Positions 11,148-22,208 of a DNA stretch of 64,000 nucleotides are shown here, piece after piece. Origin of the DNA: Sialis fuliginosa (taxonomy: Eukaryota > Arthropoda > Insecta > Megaloptera > Sialidae); the NCBI GenBank assembly GCA_961205875.1, contig OY540821.1, forward strand, positions 10,850,001 to 10,914,000. The letters are read 5' to 3'. The position numbers were made by a program, and so were the translations under genes. How positions within the stretch are numbered: the first letter of the stretch is position 1; each line of letters starts with the position of its first letter. The notes under the pieces were generated by a model. It worked only from the letters and a program-made list of their open reading frames with translations, was not told where the DNA came from and searched no databases.

Positions 11148-11652
11148 GGTACTGGTACCAGTCTTGGCCACTTTAAGAGCAAGATATACTGTTTTTGGGT
11201 TTGATGGGCTTCTTTTTTATAATTCTCATGAACTCATGTTGTAAATAAATTAAATCAAAAGTCTATAAATATAGTTTTTTTTAATTATAGTATTTTTTTG
11301 TATATGGTTTTTCTTTAGTAATTGACAAAGTACAGCCAGTAATGGGAACTCAGTGATTACAAAATTATAAGTACTACGGCACAAAAGTTATAAAATAATG
11401 GATCGTAAAATTTGAAATACTGTAAAGCAGATGCTATGATAATATAATAACTAATAAATAGATTAGACTAGTAACTATCATATAACACCCATTGGCCGAT
11501 TGTCATTAAATTAAACTAGTTTACAGTTACGTATCTATAGATTATGATTCAGTAATGGCAGTAATCAAATATCAACAAATATTTCTAATTTAGTACATTT
11601 AATTAAACAAGTGTCCAACACTGGGGTATTATCCAAGACTAGTACCAGTACC
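11148..11652. mobile_element. GGTACTGG-family TIR element, complete
   Basis: Inverted termini GGTACTGGTACCAGTCTTGG (left) and its near-exact complement ccaagactagtaccagtacc (right), with one mismatch in 20. The interior is A+T-rich, non-coding and collinear with 54040-54538 (full length) and, in reverse, 36735-37172, 51225-51572 and 58826-59210. No target duplication was resolved, so the superfamily is left open. At about 505 bp and seven pieces it is the most frequent TIR family in the window. Confidence 0.85.
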
Positions 11653-12167
11653 TTAAAAAAATAATTGTTTAAAAACCATTATTTAATTAATGGAGTCGGA
11701 GTCTTCTACTGACTCCAATTTCATAGCAATGAATTCTACTGCGTATATTTGTATAATATTCACTAGATCATCTAAACTGACCTTTTATGATTTGTAACAC
11801 CACACACACACAAACACACATACAGAAATAACGTTCGTGATCACCATTTCCTGTACTCTGACCGGAACTGTGAGTTTTCTTGATTTTTTCCTCCCCTCCC
11901 CCCTTCTCTCTTCCACGGCTCCGGTTTTTGATATGTAATTATTATAGACGTCGGATTGCGTCTGACGTGCTCTAGATTTTATCACTAGCACGATATTTGG
12001 CCAGCCGCCTTTGATTAAAAGCGTAGATGGTACCGGTTCTTTTGTTTTCCGGTGATATATGAATATCTATCTTTCTCACAGCTTGCTTGGTGAATTTATT
12101 TTGGGTTTGATTAATAATATTATGTTTGTGTTTGGTTTGGATTTAGCAACACGCATTTGTTTTTAAC
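11653..12167. other. Unannotated DNA with a CA repeat
   Basis: A CA-rich microsatellite lies at about 11800-11822. The stretch 11830-12060 is less AT-rich with no recognisable feature. Confidence 0.5.
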
Positions 12168-12470
12168 CAGTGGTCCTTAAAGATTAGAGTCAGGGGCCTT
12201 TTTAGTGTGAAGTTGTAGAACTTGTTTATGCAGTTACAAAAATGAAAACTGCAGTTGTAGAAGTTAATTTGTGTAGAAGAAAAATATAAACAAGTGAAAT
12301 GTCCGGTATTATAAACGGGCTATCAAAATTTGGTAACTAGCAAGCACTTTCAAATGCGGTTTCTAACCTATCTGACAGTTGTCTTGCAGAAATATACAAA
12401 GTGTAGAGCAAAAAAATAAGATATTTGCAGTTGAAAAATTTTCTTAAAATAACCCTTGATTAGAGTATTA
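12168..12470. mobile_element. Decayed hAT copy interrupted by a Harbinger-like fragment
   Basis: Begins CAGTGGTCCTTAAAGATTAG, like the termini of the hAT MITE at 35535-35999, and shares its internal blocks 'ctgcagttgtaaaagttaat', 'gtagagcaaaaaaataag' and 'aaaataaccc'. Between two of these blocks, at 12300 to about 12390, sits the left end of a TGTCCGG-family element (TGTCCGGTATTATAAACGGG). The Harbinger-like piece lacks its right terminus and the hAT copy lacks a clear right end. Confidence 0.6.
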
Positions 12471-12534
12471 TATAATTGCAAAGCTTTTATTAACTTAATT
12501 TGTAACTGACAATGTCCACAAATCCTATAACTCA

Positions 12535-12800
12535 CTTTTCACCCACTTCTATTTGTCGTATCGATATGAAATTTGGTACATATATATCCGTCCGGTGACA
12601 ATGCAATATAGTATGTCTAATATCGTTCTAAATCCAATATGGCGGACACCACGAGATGGTAGATTACCTTTTTCCTCACAACCCTCTTGATATGGGTATC
12701 AAATGAAAGGGTTTGACCAGTAGAATATGTAACGTCATTCTGAACCCTATATAAGGCGGACGCCTCAAGATGGCGGATTATCTTTTTCGTCAAAACTCTT
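12535..12800. repeat. Dispersed repeat with two internal ~115-bp units
   Basis: Two tandem, diverged units each contain a 'atatggcggac/aaggcggac' block, a 'gatggtagatta/gatggcggatta' block and 'cttgatatgggtatcaaat'. This pattern of alternating 'aagatggcgg' and 'gatatgggtgtcaaatgaaa' is a familiar arthropod dispersed repeat of uncertain class. Confidence 0.6.
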
Positions 12801-12889
12801 GATATGGGTGTCAAATAGCTGAAAATTTGTTTTAGTGCATTTTTAATAAAAAGCAATTTTTATTTTTTAAGATAGTTTAATTTTGTATA

Positions 12890-13100
12890 ATCAAGAACCT
12901 TTACGTACTTGTTTTTGGTATGGTGTCTGTGTATCTGTGTGTTCTGTAGACACTGTAACTCAAAAACGACAAAACACAGATGAATGAAATTGTATATTAA
13001 ACGATGCGAATTTGAAAAAAAAAATCTTTAAATTAAAGTTGTAGACGAACAAAATGGGTAATCGCCTGACGCCCAAAATTTCAAAATTAAATTTTGAAAC
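12890..13100 (+). repeat. Dispersed repeat with CTGTGTATCTGTGTG block
   Basis: Contains 'ctgtagacactgtaactcaa' and 'aacgacaaaacacagatgaa', resembling the blocks at 47090-47160 and, in reverse, 50995-51020 and 63290-63320. The boundaries are not defined. Confidence 0.45.
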
Positions 13101-13472
13101 GTAGTTGTTATATATTCCCACAGAAAATTATTACCAAAACCAATATGAGATAGTGTGGATTTGTATGACTAATGCAATGTAAGAAAATGTCATGTTCTAT
13201 ACCGGACCCAGCAGTAAATCATAGAGAAAATGTAAGATATATTAGAGCAGAAAACTTGTCAGTAATAATTCAAACCGTTCGAATTACCTTTACAAAACCA
13301 CCTACTTGCTCGAGTGAACGAGAATGTACAAATTTCAAATATATTACTTAAATAAAAGTGTTTTATTTTGATTTTATTAACATTAGTTTTCTTAGAATCA
13401 CAAAATCTTTTAGAAAATCGTATTGGACAGAAAATAAAGAACTTTACAACAAAATTATGAACAATATTATTT
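13101..13472. other. AT-rich unannotated DNA
   Basis: No supported feature. Confidence 0.5.
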
Positions 13473-13730
13473 ACTAGCTGTTACCCGCAACTTCCTCTTG
13501 ACGTAAAGAAGAAGAAAAAATGTAAGGTTATACAGATTTCTGTTATGAAATCTCGCGTATAAATGTCACACTCCAATTTTTTTATTTAATAAATTTTTAG
13601 GATACAAAGTAGCCTATGCCATTCCTCAGGATGCAAGCTATCTCCCTACCAAATTTAATCAAACTCGATGTACCGGTTTAGCCGTGAAAATGTTAGACAG
13701 ATAGACCTACAATATATTAGTATGGATTAT
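13473..13730 (-). repeat. Dispersed repeat, GTCGCGGGTAACAG family
   Basis: Reverse copy. Begins tagctgttacccgcaacttc, continues with 'acaaagtagcctatgccattcc' type sequence and ends 'atattagtatggatta'. It carries an insertion relative to 3288-3475. Confidence 0.65.
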
Positions 13731-13739
13731 TATTTCTTA

Positions 13740-13880
13740 TTAGGAAGCGTCCATTAATTATTTACGTAAGACTGTGGGGGAGAGGAAGGAAGGTCCGTAA
13801 CGAATCCTTACAAAGGAGGGGGGAGAGATAAAAATTTTGAAAATCATTCTAACGTTATTTATATATGCTCCCTTACAGTG
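13740..13880. repeat. G-rich dispersed repeat fragment
   Basis: Blocks 'cgtccattaattatttacgt', 'tgggggagaggaagg' and 'aaaggaggggggagag' belong to a repeat type (a 'gtccattaattacgt ... ggggg' element) found widely in moth genomes. Related remnants are at 26230-26325, 50170-50245 and 56040-56230. Confidence 0.5.
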
Positions 13881-14745
13881 TCAAAATAAAAAATATATAT
13901 AAAGATAGGTATGTAATTAGTCATATTATTTTCTAGATGTTTACATCAAAAGTAAAACTAAATTCGGATGAGACAAATTGAATTTTAACAAACGAGTCGA
14001 GACTACCACGAGACCGCTACGAGACAAGAAGAAACGAGTGTAGTTACAACCCTAATCAAACTACAATCTCAGCTCAATTTATTATATTTGCAGTATCAAT
14101 TCTGTTATTTAGATCGATATAGCCGTGTGTAAGTTTCGTTTAGTAGTTTTGTTCGTATATATCGCATTTTGTACACGATTGTAATTTCGCAGAAAACCCT
14201 TTCCAGCAGCTTTTTAACAATACAATCAAAATAACCCCGTATTTGAGACATTGTATAATAAACGATAAAAGTCTAACTTCCGCATAACATTTTTCTCCGT
14301 TGACATTTTCTCCTTCCCTCCTTATTTAATTATGTCGATTATTTCTTTTCTTCGCTTTCGATTTCGTTAGCCATTTTCCAGCATTTAATCGAATTCCATT
14401 TATTTTTTTCCTTGCTGTTGGCATAGCCTTCTTTTATGGTGAGTAATTTTATTCATTCGACCAAATTGTTTTGCTACGTCAATAAAAATATTCGAAATGA
14501 TTTGGTTTTATAGTACAATAAAAGTTTTGTTACAACTATTATTAATTGGACACTACAGTTGTGTAGTTTTTGTTTTTCAATAAAAGTAATGTATGCAGAT
14601 TATATTTCTTGTACTGTAACAGGCACAGCAAAAGTCGACACTGCCTGGACAATGTTAGCATTGAATAAGTTCGCAGATATGGTAAATTAACGGACTTGAC
14701 CCGGTTTTAAGCGGTCATTGTCGACAATGCTAACAGCATAATTTG
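13881..14745. other. AT-rich unannotated DNA
   Basis: Local imperfect inverted repeats at about 14635-14745 (gtcgacactgcctggacaat versus attgtcgacaatgc) may be a small foldback. Otherwise no supported feature. Confidence 0.45.
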
Positions 14746-14839
14746 GCATAATTGACATTTTGGACAAATTGACATTTACATAGCAGAAAAATTTACATAT
14801 ATTGAAATAAGTTTAAAAATTAAATGGTTAACCAATGGC

Positions 14840-14935
14840 AGGCATTTTATGGTGTTTATTAAAATTGTTCAATAATTAATTACATTTGGTGAATTTAGCA
14901 CTAGGAAGCACTGTGCAGATGTTTTTTTGTTGGTG
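14840..14935 (+). repeat. Short dispersed repeat shared with 48450-48540
   Basis: Blocks 'attgttcaataattaattac', 'tttggtgaatt' and 'aggaagcactgtgcag' recur on the opposite strand at 48450-48540 (tgcacagtgcttcctcg, aattcaccaaaggtagttaa). Class and ends unknown. Confidence 0.6.
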
Positions 14936-15413
14936 TGGAAAATGGTTAAGGCTTACTGTCTCTTTCTTGAACAATAACCTCTGTTATAGGCAATGACACG
15001 CGGTCGGACAGCCTAGTGAATGATTGTGGCACCGCGCAAATGTACAACTATATTATATATATATATATACGTTGTTACAACTTGACGTATCGATGTGTCA
15101 GTTTTTTAGATGGGAAAAGTATAAGCCTCTGTGAAATATGGTAGAGCGATATATGTGTTTATGTTGTTACAAATAAAAAATAGCGTACTTGTCAACAACG
15201 TTCTCTATCCTGTATATTTGTGTATTTTATTGTAAAGGAATTTTAACAGATAGGATGTACAGTATGTTTCAGAATATATATCCAATATCCAAGCCATATG
15301 TAACTTTCAGGGAATATATGATTTTAAACACCTCGTTATTCTTTTTTACCCTTACCTATTAAGATAAAACCTATATCTTATATTACATTGTTTAAAAAAA
15401 AAAATACACATGA
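14936..15413. other. AT-rich unannotated DNA
   Basis: Contains a (TA)n tract at 15050-15069 and a mixed patch at 14995-15040. No supported feature. Confidence 0.5.
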
Positions 15414-15872
15414 TAGGGTTCCGTAATGTTCTCACTAACATTATCTACTAAGTATCAAGAGTTTTTTCATCTTGACGAAAGATGTAGTCTCCATAAATGT
15501 ATACGTGTTCGTGTGATGATTTATAAAAATAAGTTATTTCAAAATTTTTCATTCTACAATGTTCGTTATAATTTTTATTGAAAGATCTAATTAAAAGCTA
15601 TGTTTGTTAACGACTTTGAACACACTGAAGGGTTCAAATCAAATGGTCCTAATACATTTTTTGTTGCATTTTAGAAGACCTATCTAAAGCCTCAATGAAG
15701 TAAATGAAAAAAAAATGAGTATACTTTTAAGTCTATGGGAAGAGGGTCCAAAATTTTATTTAAAAAAAAAAACACATTTATGTTTGTATACCAAATTTCA
15801 TCTTTATACGTATGTAATATATATAAAGACAGACAGAGCGAAACTATAAGGGTTCCTAGTTTTCTACGAAAC
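15414..15872. repeat. Dispersed repeat, TAGGGTTCCGTAAT element
   Basis: Starts tagggttccgtaatg and ends 'cagacagagcgaaactata' 'agggttcctagttttctacg'. The paired 'gggttcc' ends around a CAGACAGA tract are characteristic of a repeat very common in moths and butterflies. A possible terminal fragment is at 48362. Confidence 0.65.
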
Positions 15873-16414
15873 TTTAAAAACTAGTGTTACTTTTGAAATT
15901 TTATTCAAAAACTATAAATGTTCTATAGTTATATTTTCCTTATTTTATCTATGGATTTGAAATTAATAATTTGTTTTTATTTTTCAAGCAACATAAGTTC
16001 CTAGATTCACGGGCTTAAACTGGGCGTTGATGAGTCAGTCACTCAAGACTTTATAGATTAAGGTAACTCGAGTATGTGTATTAATTTATCTAAAAAAATA
16101 TGAAAAAACCGTATAGTTTTATTTTGCATCTATATACTTATTAGAATTAGAATTTTATGGCTAATATACAAGAGTTATAAATGATGGCAATTAATAATTT
16201 ATTTTCTTAATTAAGAACTTACCTACCTCTTGACTTGTTGCAGTGAATGGGATAAATATAACTTAATCAATCTTTCACTAATTAAAAATGCTCTGCTACT
16301 CTTTCACGAAAGCTTTTAAATGAATATAAAACAGTACACGATATTACACTTTTAATTATTTTTATGAAATATTAATAACACAATTTTTTCTTTTGTTTAT
16401 TTATTGTTGTTTAT
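15873..16414. other. AT-rich unannotated DNA
   Basis: Includes a short 'cgggcttaaactgggcgttg' block at 16010 with an AP-1-like TGAGTCA nearby; not interpretable alone. Confidence 0.5.
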
Positions 16415-16674
16415 TTAACCCGGCAGTGGAGACGTGAAAAATCCTGACATAAGTGGAGACGTTGGATTAAATTGACCCGTTAGACATTAGGGGCTATTCA
16501 AAGCACTCTTTAATTAAATAATTATTTTATTATTAAGTAAAACATGTCATTAAATCCTCAGTTTAATATAAATCAGATAATATATCCCAATTTTTATTTC
16601 TAAGATTAGTGAATGCATGCAACATAAAAATTATAAAAAAGTAAAATTATATTAATCACATCAATATTGACTAA

Positions 16675-18077
16675 TGTTTGGTATTATAAAGGAGCTAGCG
16701 AAATTTTCTAGCTAGCAAGCACTTTCAAATGGGGTATCAAACTTATATGACAGTTTTATTGGAGTTTTTGACAGATAATTTTATGCATAGGAAGCAGTGG
16801 CGAGGCGTGAAATTTTTAATAAGGGAAGCATATTTTGTCAATCCTACCCCTCCTATTAACAAAAAAAACTAATTATGAAACACCTTAAGTTCAGGGTTTT
16901 ACTTTTTAAAATAAATTCTTATATATTTATATAGTAAATAAATGATTCTACTTATTTTCTTGTATTTTAGTCGATATTTGTTTGACGAGTTGTAAGGAAA
17001 TTTGCTAAAAAATTTCGAATATTCGATTTCGTTATAAGTATGTTTATTGTATAGAAAATGACGTGAAAAGTTGAACTGTTCAAACCGCAGGTCTGTATCT
17101 CAAATCGTTCTCGAGATAGAGCCTCTCAAATTTTTAGTTTTTTCAAATTTTTAAAGAAAAAAGGCCATAACTTTTGAACGTGTGGTCAGAATTGATTTTA
17201 ATTGACGGATTTGAAATCAGCGTGTCAAAATCTATATAATGACATGTATAATACCTTAAAACTAGAAAAAAAAAAATTTCGCGAAAAATCGAAAAAATTC
17301 AAAGGGGTATACCTTAAAAAAATGTCGATTTTTGACGAAAATTTTTTTGTCGGATTTTAAAGTATTATACATGTCATTATATATATTTTGACACGCTGAT
17401 TTCAAATCCGTCAACTAAAATCAATTCCGACCACACGTTCAAAAGTTATGGCCTTTTTTCTCCAAAAATTTGAAAAAACTAAAACTTTGAGAGGCTATAT
17501 CTCAAGAACGGTTTGAGATACAGACCTGCGGTTTGAAAATTTCAACTTTTCACGTCATTTTCAATACAATAAACATACTTTTAACGAAATAAAAAATTCG
17601 AAATTTTTTAGTGAAATTTCCTGCAGTGAACTTCAACTCGTCATACAAATATCGACTAAAATACAAGAAAATAAGACGTAGAGGTATTATAGTTTTATAA
17701 TTGAGCGTGTAAATTAATATTAAATGCTATTTTTGATTTTTGGTTAAAATGTTTGAGTAGCGCATAAAGATGAATATTCTGATTATATTTTTAAATTATT
17801 TATTAACTGAAAACACAGATTTGTATTAATTTACCCATAAAGTAAGGGAAGCACTGCTTTCCTTGCTTCCATGGACGTTTCGCCACTAATAGGAAGTAAA
17901 ATTTAAGATATATAAAGTATATTTACTAAAGTGTATTTACTTACCTCGAGTAAAAACTAACTTACAGCGCTTACAAACACCTGTTAAAAACTCAGAGAAC
18001 TGTCATATAAGTTTGATACCTCATTTGAGAGTGCTTGCTAGCAAGCAAATTTGCTAGCTCCTTTATAATACCAGACA
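16675..18077. mobile_element. Harbinger-like TIR element (TGTCCGG family) carrying a hAT insertion
   Basis: Termini TGTTTGGTATTATAAAGGAG and its inverted partner ending CCAGACA, flanked by TAA on both sides (16672-16674 and 18078-18080). The subterminal 'gctagcaagcactttcaaatg' and 'tatgacagtt' blocks pair with the other side. The element is split by the hAT copy at 16795-17888; without it the length would be about 300 bp, matching 1352-1665. Confidence 0.85.
16795..17888. mobile_element. hAT element (CAGTGGCG family) with a ~700-bp palindrome
   Basis: Termini CAGTGGCGAGGCGTGAAA and ...TTTCGCCACTA, flanked by the identical 8-mer ATAGGAAG (16787-16794 and 17889-17896). The outer 170 and 220 bases match the 445-bp element at 7912-8356. 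The centre (about 16970-17660) is a long inverted repeat whose arms carry 'gccataacttttgaacg', 'ttgaaatcagcgtgtcaaaa' and 'gaccacacgttc' type blocks in mirror order around about 17310. Non-coding. Confidence 0.9.
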
Positions 18078-18408
18078 TAAATATGTTTGCATGATTTAAA
18101 CAAACGCAGTGGAAGGGTTGAATATTGAATTAATTCAATATCATTCGGATCTGATAAAAAATTAAATGAGACGGCCATGTTGTAAAAAAATCACGTTAAC
18201 GGGGATGTTGGGTCAGATTGACCCATCAACAAGTTTGAGGAGGAATAACACCCCACGTTGATAAACTCAAACTAATGAATGTCAGCTGTTCTGCATGATT
18301 CAATTTGAAGGTAGACTGGCGAATAAGTAAAGAACTAATTTCGTTTTATTAATAAAGCTCTTCATTGATGTCGTTGGGTCAGATCAACCACACGTCTCAA
18401 CTACCGGA

Positions 18409-18908
18409 CTAAGTGAATTATGTAAACACATTTTTAGTTCATGCTTTATAATTAGCTACTAACTTTTTAATTAGTAGGTACATGCATGGGCGCCCACAGA
18501 AGTTGACGGTTGGGTAGGGAAACGGGGTACTTATCTCCCCCTTACCTAAAATTTCTAACAAGGTTACCATTTTATTTATGCAGACCAAAAGCTGACCTAA
18601 TTTAATCTTCTTGCGAGAAACTAAATTTTTTGATATAATTATTCTTCTATAAAGTTTGAAAAATTTTCTTCAAGCGCTCCTGCGTACATAAAAGTACGTA
18701 TAGCAATTTGAACGATTTCTAAAAAGTGTTTTAAAAAGTAAGTATGTTATAAATGGCTCGTATGTAGTAAGGGGGATTAAAATTAAATAAAAATATAATC
18801 ATTTACGATGCACTTCCAATTCAACTGACAGCTGTGTTATGTTGTCTATGGATTTTAACAATCTAGTTTCAATCCAAATAAAAATTCGGCACCCAGACTA
18901 AAATATAA
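18409..18908. other. Unannotated DNA
   Basis: A block atgggcgcccacagaagttg at 18486 resembles a hAT-type terminus but no partner was found. The remainder is AT-rich. Confidence 0.4.
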
Positions 18909-19156
18909 CATTGGACATATAAGAAATTGTATTAAATTTGTTAGTTTACAAGCACTTTAAACCAGATATCAAACTTATATGACAGATTCATGACATTTAT
19001 TAATACTCAGCGCATATCTTGTACGGTCAGAGTTACCAACTTTACCAGTACTGTTCTAAATTCAAAAACACAAATCTGACAGAATTAATGCCCATTTAAA
19101 GTACTTACAAATTGCAAGCTAACAAATTTTATCCAATTTCTTTATAATATCGGGCA
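18909..19156. mobile_element. Harbinger-like TIR element (TGTCCGG family), diverged
   Basis: The right end 'tttctttataatatcgggca' and subterminal 'agctaacaaattttatcc' match the family; the left end is decayed (ttggacatataagaaattg). Internal blocks 'acaagcacttt' and 'tatcaaacttatatgacag' are shared with 16675. TAA follows the right end. Confidence 0.65.
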
Positions 19157-20084
19157 TAAAGGTAAAATACATTGTGAATATGCTTAAATTTGTTATATCT
19201 GTACATACATTTACATCTCCATTAGGATTTGAACCAATTCCAACATGTTTATTTTTTCGTACTTACATTCTTGAAATAAAATAGCAATATAATTTAATGC
19301 CCATATTCGCATGTTTTCTGTATTGCAAATAAGTTGATTTAAAAAAAAATAACAAAAATAAAAGTGTAAGATTCTGTTTTCACGATCTTAACACCTTCAA
19401 GCCGAATGAAGTAGTATAATCGTCACATTTTATATTTATCCATACGATAAAGTCGCCAAAAGTATATTAAGAAAATATATTTTTCGCATTTCATTTTGCA
19501 GGCTGGTTAAAACGGTTTGTCTGTTATGTGTTAAAAGTGGAATAAAAATACCTACAAAAAGCTCATTCTTGTTTCATCTATGTCGTCGTAAAGGAAATTC
19601 CTTTACCCAATTCAAAAACGTATTTTAGTTTTATAGGCAAATTAAGTTTTCTTGCAATTTTATTCATCAGTTTCTTCTCAACGGTTGTGCTTTTAAGCTT
19701 GTTCCGGGACTAACAATATGATATTTCTTTTATTACGTACCGGAATTAAATTTATTTGATAATGTTTATATGCTGTATACCAATTTTATTTCTAGATTGT
19801 GGATTTACTATATGTAGATGTATTTTTTTTATTTTTAAATGCATTTAACTTTCTTTGAGTAGTTTAATTACACTTGTACAGTTATCCTTCTATTTACACG
19901 GTTAATTGGTTCCACGAAAACAGCGCGTAAAAAATGAAACATAGTGAACAGGTGAGAGTGCTTGATATTTGGAAAACCTCACAGCTGACAAAATAATTAA
20001 TAATAATTGTAAAATTAACCTTAAAATATTTCTGTACATTGCGCCTCCACCATATTATTCATCCATTGCTCATTGTTTCTGATG
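19157..20084. other. AT-rich unannotated DNA
   Basis: No supported feature. Confidence 0.5.
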
Positions 20085-20180
20085 CTAAAGATCTAACAAA
20101 ATTTGTTAGCTAACAACACTTTCAAATGGGGTATCAAACCTTCTAGACAGTTTCCTTGAAGTAATGAGTGTTTGACATAA
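20085..20180 (+). mobile_element. Harbinger-like element (TGTCCGG family), internal fragment
   Basis: Contains 'gatctaacaaaatttgttag', 'caacactttcaaatggggta' and 'tcaaaccttctagacagttt', the subterminal order of the family. Both termini are missing. Confidence 0.6.
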
Positions 20181-21444
20181 GGGGTTACACCACTTTGGCG
20201 CTCAGAAAAAGTAGCATAAAAAAAATTACGCAACTTTCAAGTATATTTTTTTTTATTAGTATCATCACTAAATACATTGCTTATTGACCAACATTTACAT
20301 TAAAAATATTTTTAAATGTCGGTTACGTCTAAAATAAAAAAATAAAACATGTTCTTATAAATAAACGTGATAACTATTGAGTAGCATAGGGAAAATATTT
20401 TTAAAAATTTTGTGGAAATCACAGTTGTTTGGAAAAAAATGTCAGTTTTTTGTTGAAATTTAAAGTTAAAAAACTAAATAAAAAATCCTATGCTACCTAC
20501 TAAATAGATTAAATTATAAATAAGATGTGGTGTAAATTTTATTAAAATCGGTTAATTAGTTCTCGAGCTGTAAACTACACCAGTTCGAAAAATGTAGTTT
20601 CTGGAAAAACACAAAAAAGTACCTCGTCAGTATCTTAAAATGAATAATGTTTATATATTACCTTTAATCTGCGAGACCTGCTTCATAATTTGTTGCACTT
20701 GTACACGTTGTTTGTCTGTAAGTCGTACTCTATTATGGATGCGTCTTTACCAACGCTGTCATGGCAGAGTGTTATCTTACTAGTTTGTCATTACTTTGAA
20801 TAAACCTGGTTTTGAAACTACACGTGAATGTATGTGTTTTAAAATTTTTATAGTATTTAAAAAGGTTGAATTTATGAATAATCAGTGTTTAAAACGTCTC
20901 AGTATAGAATTTTTGTGTAGAATTTCTGGGTTCTCTCATTTACCATGTATTAAAAACTCTATTTTTAATATCCAATAACTCAAAAACCATACATAATAGT
21001 AAAAAATATGAGCTATCCAAAAATAACATATTACATTTTTAGATTTTTATCTATAAATTGCTCTAACGATTGAATTTATAAATTAGATGGATACTTCTCC
21101 GACATGCGTTTCGATATAGTATCTAAATCAAAGAAAAGAATTTGTGTCGAAAAAACGTTTCCTGCTCGGTGATTGCGTTGTATATTTAGCGCAGGAGGTG
21201 TTAGCAAATTACCATTTAAAGTACAAAGCGTCAACACAATGGTGTTTTTGAACAATGTGTCGGTGTCGTCTTACATACCTGTTTCGTTGTAAATATGAAA
21301 GACAAAGTTTCTCAAGCTAGTTTCAAAATTCAAAGCTTAGAAGGTATGGGGAAGTGGTGTAACACCTGCCATAACTTTTGCACGTCTTATTTTCAACAAA
21401 ATTCATCCAGATCCTGATTTAGATTTTTTATTTATCGTCTAGAC
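20181..21444. other. Unannotated DNA with two codon-like patches
   Basis: Two more complex stretches stand out in AT-rich DNA. On the minus strand about 20640-20730 reads without stops for about 29 codons, with residues RLTDKQRVQVQQIM, and is followed by ggtaatata, a possible splice donor. On the minus strand about 21082-21270 reads without stops for about 64 codons but lacks an early start. Neither matches a family I recognise. Both could be relics of exons or transposons, or chance. Confidence 0.3.
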
Positions 21445-22208
21445 CAGTGGTTCTTAACTTTTTTTGTAGTCGTGGAGCATTTTTAATTATAAAATTTAAA
21501 ACGTTTACTATCAAAACGATAAATGGAGAATTGTTGCTTCCTAACCCTGCAGTGGTCGTGCCAAATCTTGTAAACCCAACGTAGGGGAAGAGAGGGGGGG
21601 AGGTTCTAGATACGTGTTCTTATTAATAATTGTTAAATTTTTTAGTTAGTTTAATTTTGATATTTATTTTCTACATTATAATATTTAGTATTTATAAAAA
21701 ATTATAACTCAAAAAGTTTGTCATTATATCATGTAAAAAATGTTGAGACAAATAAAATTATTTACGTTAATAATCTGTGTTCCTCGAACTTATTTGTGAA
21801 ATTATGTACATTGTTTTATTAATAACATTTAATAATAATACTAATAATTAATAATATTTAATAATAATAAATTAATTGTGTAAATGTCAGAAATTTAAAG
21901 AAGATAAAAGTAATGCGAGCTTTCGATTCACAGAATCATCGTCAGGCTTATAAAAGGAATATAATTTGTGACGGATGTAGAAATCTCAATAGTACATGAA
22001 TACTATTGAGATTATTAATTTTATTCCTTCTATAAACCTGACGATAATTCTGTGAAACGAAAGTTCGCATTTACTTTTATCTTTATTAAATTTCTGACGT
22101 TTACACAATTAAGTTGTTTTTATTTAGATTTAAAAAAAATTTATATAAAATAAAACAATGCGCATAATTTTGCTAATAAGATCGAAAAACACCGGTTTAG
22201 AATCGCTG
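21445..22208. mobile_element. Decayed hAT element containing a Penelope-like foldback
   Basis: The left end CAGTGGTTCTTAACTTTTTT is a common hAT terminus. The right end gtttagaatcgctg, ending at 22208, reads inward as CAGCGATTCTAAAC. The flanking 8-mers gtctagac and atctatag agree at five of eight positions, compatible with an old duplication. The interior is AT-rich and contains the foldback at 21874-22110. Confidence 0.55.
21874..22110. mobile_element. Penelope-like foldback with two hammerhead-like cores
   Basis: Arms about 21874-21963 and 22019-22110 are inverted repeats at roughly 90% identity, beginning aattgtgtaaatgtcagaaa. Each arm encodes CUGACGA, a short hairpin and GAAA: on the minus strand tcgtcag at 21939-21945, stem GATTC-ACA-GAATC at 21925-21937 and tttc at 21921-21924; on the plus strand ctgacga at 22038-22044 and gaaa at 22059-22062. 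The bases just outside the core differ together between arms (agc/gct versus aac/gtt). A perfect 13-bp hairpin (21982-21994 with 22001-22013) occupies the centre. Confidence 0.5.

Larger units (their letters stand above)
16419..18408. mobile_element. TTAA-flanked (piggyBac-like) element, outermost of a nest
   Basis: The left end reads CCCGGCAGTGGAGACGTG directly after TTAA (16415-16418). The right end reads cacgtctcaactaccgg, the inverted partner with a couple of mismatches, ending at 18408 and followed by CTAA, a one-base variant of TTAA. Subterminal 'gacccg' / 'gggtcagat' blocks are also inverted. TTAA targets are typical of piggyBac-type elements. The interior at 16675-18077 is a later insertion, so the original element was about 590 bp and non-coding. 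Confidence 0.65.

Noticed and set aside
16040-16056. AP-1 site TGAGTCA
   Set aside because: A single 7-base match is expected by chance and there is no supporting cluster.
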